12,592 nt of DNA from Asterionellopsis glacialis. Taxonomy: Eukaryota; Bacillariophyta; Plagiogrammaphyceae; Rhaphoneidales; Asterionellopsidaceae. This document shows, in pieces, positions 8,363 through 12,592 of the stretch; positions within the stretch are counted from its first letter, which is position 1, and each line of letters starts with the position of its first letter. Below the pieces are notes generated by a model. That model saw nothing but the letters and a program-made list of their open reading frames with translations, had not been told where the DNA came from and ran no database searches. A program made the position numbers and the translations under genes. The stretch is taken from the NCBI GenBank assembly GCA_014885115.2, contig WKLE02001116.1, positions 1 to 12,592 on the forward strand. Direction: 5' to 3'.

Positions 8363-8687
8363 GAAAGAGGAGTAACGTTACTATGTCCTATGCTGCTAGT
8401 GTTGATGGCAGCACAATACAACAATCAGACAATCAACACACAAACAAATAGAAGACTTTATTTGGTGATGACTGCTGTCAGCAGCCAGAATACAGTGCAG
8501 TTTTATGTAAGGAATGGTTTCAGGAATCAATATATAAAGGTGATTACACTCAAGAACAATTAAAAAAAGCAGATGAAGACAGTGATATCCTACATAAAAA
8601 AATTTGGAGTATTTGCCTAATGATTTGACAAATAGAGTATTAGATGATATTGAACCATCTGATAACCAGTTGTCAAATACACAACAG
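8363..8687 (+). pseudogene. GNAT-like acetyltransferase C-terminal segment
   Basis: From the gag junction an open frame encodes RGVTLLCPMLLVLMAA, a run of Asn/Gln/Thr residues, then LYLVMTAV and FYVRNGF (8501-8521). The order of a Gly-containing turn plus hydrophobic helix, a beta strand, and N-x-x-x-V-x-FY-x-x-NGF matches the C-terminal half of GNAT N-acetyltransferases, which bind acetyl-CoA. The N-terminal half, including most of the acetyl-CoA loop, is missing. The frame then shifts near 8530 (to GDYTQEQLKKADED) and again in the A run at 8596-8602 (to NLEYLPNDL, reaching CAG at 8687). GNAT identity rests on pattern only and is moderate; substrate unknown. Confidence 0.45.
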
Positions 8688-8730
8688 GTATGTATATCTA
8701 CTTTGTCACAAAGGCAAGCATAAGTTTCAG
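8688..8730 (+). other. Candidate 43-nt spliceosomal intron
   Basis: CAG/GTATGT at 8685-8693 and TTTCAG/G at 8725-8731 are good donor and acceptor sequences. Removing the 43 bases joins the two flanking open frames in register without any frameshift. Against this, 43 nt is short for an intron, and one frame across it also reads sensibly (CHKGKHKFQDG at about 8704-8736). A genomic frameshift is the alternative. Confidence 0.4.
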
Positions 8731-9367
8731 GATGGGTCTATTGAACACAATTGGAAAGATCTATGATCATCATATGACCTTAGATAAATACAATTATGTA
8801 TTTGGTGTTCCTGAACAAGTTATGAAACCAATAACTCAAAATACACAAGAAGAAATAGTTGATGTAGTAGCTGCACCTGTGGTCAGTGCAGTTACAATGC
8901 TTAAAGATAATGTTGTTAGTTGAGCAGTAGTTCTACAAGAAGTTGAAGATGATGAAGCTCCCAAAAATGAATCAGATGACCCAGGTGATGAAGACTTTGA
9001 AGAATCTCAAGATGAATCAGAGGAACAAGAAGATTCAGAAGACTTTCATGAAGAGGAGGGTGATGAACAGTAGTCAGATGAAGATAGGAAACTATTTGCA
9101 AAAAATCAAGATTATTCTGATGCAACCAATGATGGAGAAGACTCAAATTATGATGATGAAAAATCAACAAACAAAGAACCCAAAGGTACAAGAATTTCAC
9201 CAAGAAAAAAGCAAACATCAACAAGTACAGGAGAAGTTGCTTCAAGAAGATCACCAAGAAAGTTATATGCTGGTATGGACAGTGGTTCATATGATGAAGC
9301 TTGTAAACCAGAACCAGAGCAGAAATCAGAAGATAAACCCAAAAAATCATTTTTCTGGTATGGATGA
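8731..9367 (+). pseudogene. Acidic, disordered middle region with SPRK motifs
   Basis: After the candidate intron the frame reads DGSIEHNWKDL. It shifts near 8765 to YDHHMTLDKYNYVFGVPEQV and a Val/Ala-rich stretch with a stop at 8921-8923, then runs on in one frame to 9367. About 60 residues from 8942 are dominated by Asp and Glu, with a stop at 9071-9073. Next come Ser/Asp/Asn-rich and then basic segments with ISPRKKQ and RRSPRKLYAGMD, typical of DNA- or chromatin-associated linkers and CDK sites. The competing frame that looks Lys/Met/Gln-rich from 8943 is an out-of-frame reading of the same GAA/GAT-rich DNA. The composition suggests a nuclear protein that binds histones or chromatin; this is inference. 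Confidence 0.5.
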
Positions 9368-10295
9368 TCATGAATCTTATTTTTTAGCTTGTGGTAAATA
9401 TGATTGTGCTTATAAAGCAACACATGAAACTAGTGATATGACAGGAGATAAAAGACAAACCAAAAGTTCCCCAATAAATGTAGACACTGGTGCCCTGTCT
9501 GTTGTATCAGCAGAACCACTTATATCTTCTCAAATGAAAGGAATAGTCAAATCCTTTGTCACCAATAGCTTTAGATGTGGTGGATGTTACAGAGCTGATA
9601 CCAAGGGTAGCAATGATCTTATATTTATGTACTGCAATGAATATCTGCATGGATCATGTTGTCGCAGATTAACAAAAAACACAATATGGCCTGGCCAGCA
9701 TGAAGAATCTCATCCTTACTTTGCAGTGTGCAAACTCTGTGACAGCAAAAGAATAGCAATGACACCAGACCAATGTCTTATAAGAGTATGTAATACTGGA
9801 TATTTAAATGGATTTCCTATTGTCTGCTATCACTACCTAGGGAATTTACAGAAATCTCTTCTCAACAAATGTTATAAATGTCAGAAACCTGTGCATACTC
9901 AGTGTGCCATTTGGGTTTTTGATTAGAGAAGGTCCACTGCAACATTGAAATTACCTGTCTGTTTGGTATACAATTATGAAAAAAACTCTAATTTACAAGA
10001 TGAAAAGTTTTATGAAAAAGCCACAAGGAATGTCAAGACTTTATATGATGACAGACGTGAAAGATCAGGTCTAAGAATTAAGGCAAGCCATGACAAAGTA
10101 GGTCCAAACAATTTTAAAGTTTCCTTAGGACCTATGCATGATAGTGACAAGTTTAAAAATCATTCATGTGAAAAAGTTGCTGCATTCAGGGACAAAGCCA
10201 AATGTCTCCCAAGAATAGTTTCAGAAGAACTTCACTATTTCATTGATCCTTCCAAGGAAGTTTGGAAAGACAATTATAAGACCTCCAAGATATGA
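9345..10295 (+). pseudogene. PHD-like zinc-finger region of the same broken gene
   Basis: A frameshift in the T run at about 9347-9354 leads into KNHFSGMDDHESYFLACGKYD. The first finger has CGGC (9576-9587), then C-x4-H-x2-C (9633-9659) and CKLC (9729-9740), which is a PHD (C4HC3) layout. The third Cys position holds Phe (9624-9626). A second unit ends with a textbook C-x2-C-x4-H-x2-C (9870-9905), the second half of a PHD finger. A TAG at 9924-9926 interrupts the frame, which then continues for more than 110 codons with DRRERSGLRIKASHDK and a Lys/Asp-rich tail to the stop at 10293-10295. PHD fingers read histone tails in chromatin regulators and also occur in some transposable-element proteins. 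The exact family is not recognised. Confidence 0.55.
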
Positions 10296-11488
10296 GTGGA
10301 GGTTGGTCAATGGGTGGAGTCTGTGATGTATATTTTTTGTATGAAGAAGGCAAGCAGCACATTACATTACATTATGTGTCACAACACTTACGTATCTCAA
10401 AGGAGTAGGTAGATCCTAATCTAGAGGATCTATAAATCTCCACACCTCTATTTCTATATGTTGCATTATTTTTTTTTCCTAGCATTCATACAGCCATTGA
10501 GTCCAGGAGTCTAGGACAATGTCAATTCAGTCGTTTCGTGCTCTTGGAGGGTTGTTAACTGTCCCCAAAAGCTGCAATTATAAGAACAGGATTAAATACC
10601 AACTAGAGCCCATGGAGTGGTTCCTATATCCCTCTGTTACCCTCTGCAGCCACAGACCCATAATGCGACCCAATATAGACATGTAACCCATGAGGTGTCT
10701 GCGCAAATATGGATTTTGTTACTTACTTTATGGACAGGCATAGGTAGCATCAATGTGTCTGCCCAAGGGTGTGAGAGCAGGTTGAAGAAGAGCTATTTTT
10801 ACACAGAGTTGACCTGGGATCAGCCTTTGAAAAATTATTTTTCCCTTTTTCTGGCAAATTGACAACTTATCCCTCTTCAAAAGGGGTAACGCAAGAGCTG
10901 ACAAACTGAATAAGAGGCAGGAAAAGAGAAGAAAGAGGGACTTAATGTGCGAGCAGACAGGTCACTGACAGACCCACTATTGCTAAGCAGTACACTGGCA
11001 ACAGCTCACTTAACAACCTGCCAATCATGAGCGATTACAATTATGACTCCATGTCTGGAGAACGTGGCTATCCCCACGTTGTGAAAAGAAGAAATGTGTG
11101 ATATCTTAGAAGTTGGATATGTTGCTGAATTGGGTGGATAAATTTGTGGAAGAATTGTTAAAGAAAGTAGTGGTTTTCCAATCTGCGAAGAAACGACACA
11201 AGCGTCCAGGCCTACTTCATCTTCATAGTGCTTGAAACCTTGAAGGACAGCAATAATTTGTATGTAATGGATCAAGGGAAGATAAGATTGTACGGCAATC
11301 CCGCAGGCCTAACCTGAAGCTGTCTGGGCAGATAATGAAGCGCCTGCACTATGCTGGCAGCAATATTGAAAAGTAAGGTGAAAATAGTGAAAATAGATTA
11401 ATGTTTGTTGGAGTGAGTAAATTATGAGCTATTTTAGACTTTAACTAAAAAAAAACAACAATCCACCAATTCATATTCGTGACCAAAA
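10296..11488. other. Stretch without recognisable gene
   Basis: Short open frames exist on both strands (for example 10617-10862 plus and 11275-11006 minus), but neither shows a motif, family pattern or convincing composition. A basic plus-strand peptide at about 10895-10945 (Lys/Arg-rich) is isolated. CATTA repeats occur at 10362-10376, and a hairpin with a TATAAAT sequence lies at 10410-10436. The right end is the flank of the LTR at 11489, so part of this DNA predates that insertion. Confidence 0.6.
10410..10432. repeat. 8-bp stem hairpin next to TATAAAT
   Basis: TAGATCCT (10410-10417) and AGGATCTA (10425-10432) are perfect inverted copies around a 7-nt loop. TATAAAT overlaps the right arm at 10431. 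It lies just downstream of the PHD-like gene and could serve as a transcript-end structure or a promoter for something downstream; neither can be shown here. Confidence 0.5.
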
Positions 11489-11890
11489 TGCAGTACGGGA
11501 TCCTACAGCAGATCTACTTAGAGTTCGGTTTCCAACGGAGTTTGGTTTTAACATGTGAACGGAACTCCCTGAGGCAGCCAATTTGAAGGTGCCGAGTCAG
11601 CGCATCACCGTGTTATGTCGTGACCCATGATCTGTCGTGATGCATGGTGGTCCTGCCGTGGAGTGGAATTCGATACGCTTTGCTCGTGACATCAGCGTTC
11701 GCATGAATGCTGTGCGTCACTGCGCGTTCACATCTGTCTGCTCGATGATGTCATCGCATCATCAGGTCTGTCCGGGTGATGATGTCATCACGTCATCACG
11801 TCTGTCCGGTCTATGACGTCATTGCAACACAGTCCGTCCATATTACAGTTGATTGACATATTGCGCAAGTCTCGCAACTTGCCTACTGCA
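11489..11890 (-). repeat. 3' LTR of the minus-strand Ty3/gypsy element
   Basis: The block begins TGCAGTA (11489-11495) and ends TACTGCA (11884-11890), giving perfect 7-bp inverted ends that include the canonical TG...CA. It sits directly after the purine-rich run that follows integrase. At 402 bp its length is ordinary for gypsy LTRs. Contained in it are CRE-like sites (11744-11821). The bases just outside, CAAAA at 11484-11488, are the likely target-site duplication, whose partner would be off-window. A second copy of the LTR cannot be seen, so the boundaries rest on the inverted ends and position. Confidence 0.82.
11744..11821. promoter_or_regulatory. Cluster of CRE/bZIP-like sites in the LTR
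   Basis: There is a perfect palindromic TGACGTCA at 11814-11821, two TGATGTCA (11747-11754 and 11780-11787) and a TCACGTCA (11788-11795). The sequence GTCTGTCCGG occurs at 11766-11775 and again 34 bases on at 11800-11809, so the sites lie in imperfect tandem repeats. TGACGTCA is the established target of CREB/ATF-type bZIP factors. Position inside an LTR suggests an enhancer that drives element transcription; activity is inferred. Confidence 0.6.
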
Positions 11891-11905
11891 CTTGCCCCCA
11901 TGTCC
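11891..11905 (-). other. Polypurine-tract-like primer for plus-strand synthesis
   Basis: Read on the minus strand the bases before the LTR are TGGACATGGGGGCAAG, ending exactly where the LTR starts with TG. Purine-rich runs at this place prime second-strand synthesis in LTR elements. It is not a pure purine run, but the GGGGG core and position fit. Confidence 0.65.
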
Positions 11906-11927
11906 AGCGATCTAGTACTTAGGACGT

Positions 11928-12592
11928 TTATGCCGCAGCGGCAGCATGGTAAGGCTTAATGCGCCGAATGTTGAATCTGTCCAGTACTGGTCCCCGTTGA
12001 ATAGTTACAGTACCATTACAGTGTACTCGACGAACAATGAATGGTCCATTGCGTGGTTGTTTGTACTTACCCGGGTTGGACTTATCGTTTTCTAGTAGGG
12101 CCTTGTCTCCTACTTTCCAGTCGTGTTTGATTCTTTTAGCCTTTTCCTGCTGATTGTTACTAGCTATTCTAGCTTGTTTCCTACTATGTATGTGTTCTTA
12201 GTTTGCTTCGTGTTGAACGTTAAATATCATATCTCTACCAAAGACTAGCTGGCAAGGCGTAGCTTGGAGAGTAGTATGATAAGTAGAACATACAGCGTAC
12301 AGCAGCAAGTACACCGGCCCAGGGGTTTTCTTTGGTACTGTGTTGTACCTTGTGGGTTCGTATCGTATTACCCACTACTTGATGTATCCTCTCCACTATG
12401 GCATTTGCCTGTGGGTTACAGGTAGTGATTGGTTCATGCTTGATGTGGTATTCATCATCTAGCATACTACAGAAATCCCTCATGAATTCCGTACCTTGGT
12501 CAAAAGTGACTTGCGTATGTTTTGGGTACCGTGCAAACCACTGTTGTTCTACTATGTTTGCAATTTTGATACTGCTCCTTTCGGACCAAGGG
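11928..12592 (-). pseudogene. Ty3/gypsy integrase core and C-terminal domain, partial
   Basis: The reading enters from the right edge within the catalytic core. TFDQGTEF holds the second catalytic Asp (12501-12499) and NPQANAIVERIHQ holds the catalytic Glu (12393-12391); the first Asp is off-window. A small insertion near 12285-12300 shifts the frame inside the helix after the Glu. The shifted frame continues with TPCQLVFGRDM, a stop (TAA) where the family has Trp in AN-W-x-x-I, and a Lys/Arg-rich helix. It then reaches the C-terminal SH3-like domain with WKVGDKALLEN, CNGTVTIQRG and FNIRRIKPY. It ends in an Ala run and a stop at 11930-11928, 37 bases before the LTR. One frameshift and one stop keep this copy from encoding a full protein. 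Confidence 0.88.

Larger units (their letters stand above)
11489..12592 (-). mobile_element. Ty3/gypsy element, 3' end: integrase, polypurine tract, LTR
   Basis: On the minus strand, integrase (12592-11928) is followed by a short spacer, a purine-rich run and a 402-bp LTR. That is the standard 3' end of a Ty3/gypsy element. The rest (gag, protease, reverse transcriptase, 5' LTR) lies beyond the right edge. It carries only one frameshift and one internal stop in 220 codons and is visibly richer in CpG than the rest of the window. Both suggest a younger insertion than the plus-strand gypsy at 495-3615. Its integrase is clearly related to, but different from, the older copy. Confidence 0.88.

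Noticed and set aside
8943..9344. Lys/Met/Gln-rich plus-strand frame leading into the PHD-like region
   Set aside because: It is the out-of-frame shadow of the acidic frame, which has natural composition (Asp/Glu, SPRK). The true PHD frame takes over only near 9345.
8916..9371. Minus-strand frame very rich in Leu and His
   Set aside because: It arises from reading GAT/GAA-rich coding DNA backwards. It resembles a membrane protein but has no real motif.
11006..11275. Minus-strand open frame of 89 codons
   Set aside because: It has no recognisable motif and no continuation in neighbouring frames. It is compatible with chance.
11744..11821. CRISPR-like or satellite array
   Set aside because: Repeats are imperfect and only two to three units long, within an LTR. 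Regulatory repeats are a better explanation.

Overview
This window looks like a transposon graveyard from a eukaryotic nuclear genome. The best guess is a microalga, probably a diatom or related stramenopile, because the Ty3/gypsy gag, integrase and LINE-type endonuclease segments resemble families common in those genomes. That assignment is inference from remembered family patterns; no rRNA, tRNA or conserved housekeeping gene is present to confirm it. No bacterial operon structure, RNA gene or CRISPR array was seen.

Layout, left to right. Positions 1-494 are AT-rich with no recognisable gene. A decayed Ty3/gypsy element (plus strand) occupies about 495-3615: gag with a zinc knuckle, aspartic protease, the start of reverse transcriptase, the end of RNase H, and integrase. 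It stays in one reading frame as far as about 2860 despite many stops. The catalytic centre of its reverse transcriptase is deleted, and its protease catalytic Asp codon reads Asn. It abuts directly the 3' side of a minus-strand LINE-like element (about 6283-3616), which keeps its N-terminal nucleic-acid-binding region and an endonuclease (EEP) domain but has no reverse transcriptase in the window.

From 6315 to about 6709 a broken plus-strand coding fragment of unknown family appears, followed by AT-rich sequence to 7480. A second, minus-strand copy of the same type of gag (8362-7481) follows. At 8362/8363 it meets, head to head, a broken plus-strand gene (8363-10295) that encodes a GNAT-like segment, a long acidic and SPRK-containing region, and two PHD-like zinc-binding segments. 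This is the least familiar gene in the window.

Positions 10296-11488 have no recognisable gene. The window ends in a better preserved, more CpG-rich minus-strand Ty3/gypsy element: a 402-bp LTR with TGCAGTA/TACTGCA ends and a cluster of CRE/bZIP-like sites, a polypurine-tract-like run, and integrase running off the right edge.

None of the protein-coding segments appears intact. The genes do not form a working pathway; the layout is best explained by successive insertions, deletions and decay. Some frameshifts fall on homopolymer or triplet runs, so sequencing error is an alternative explanation for those.
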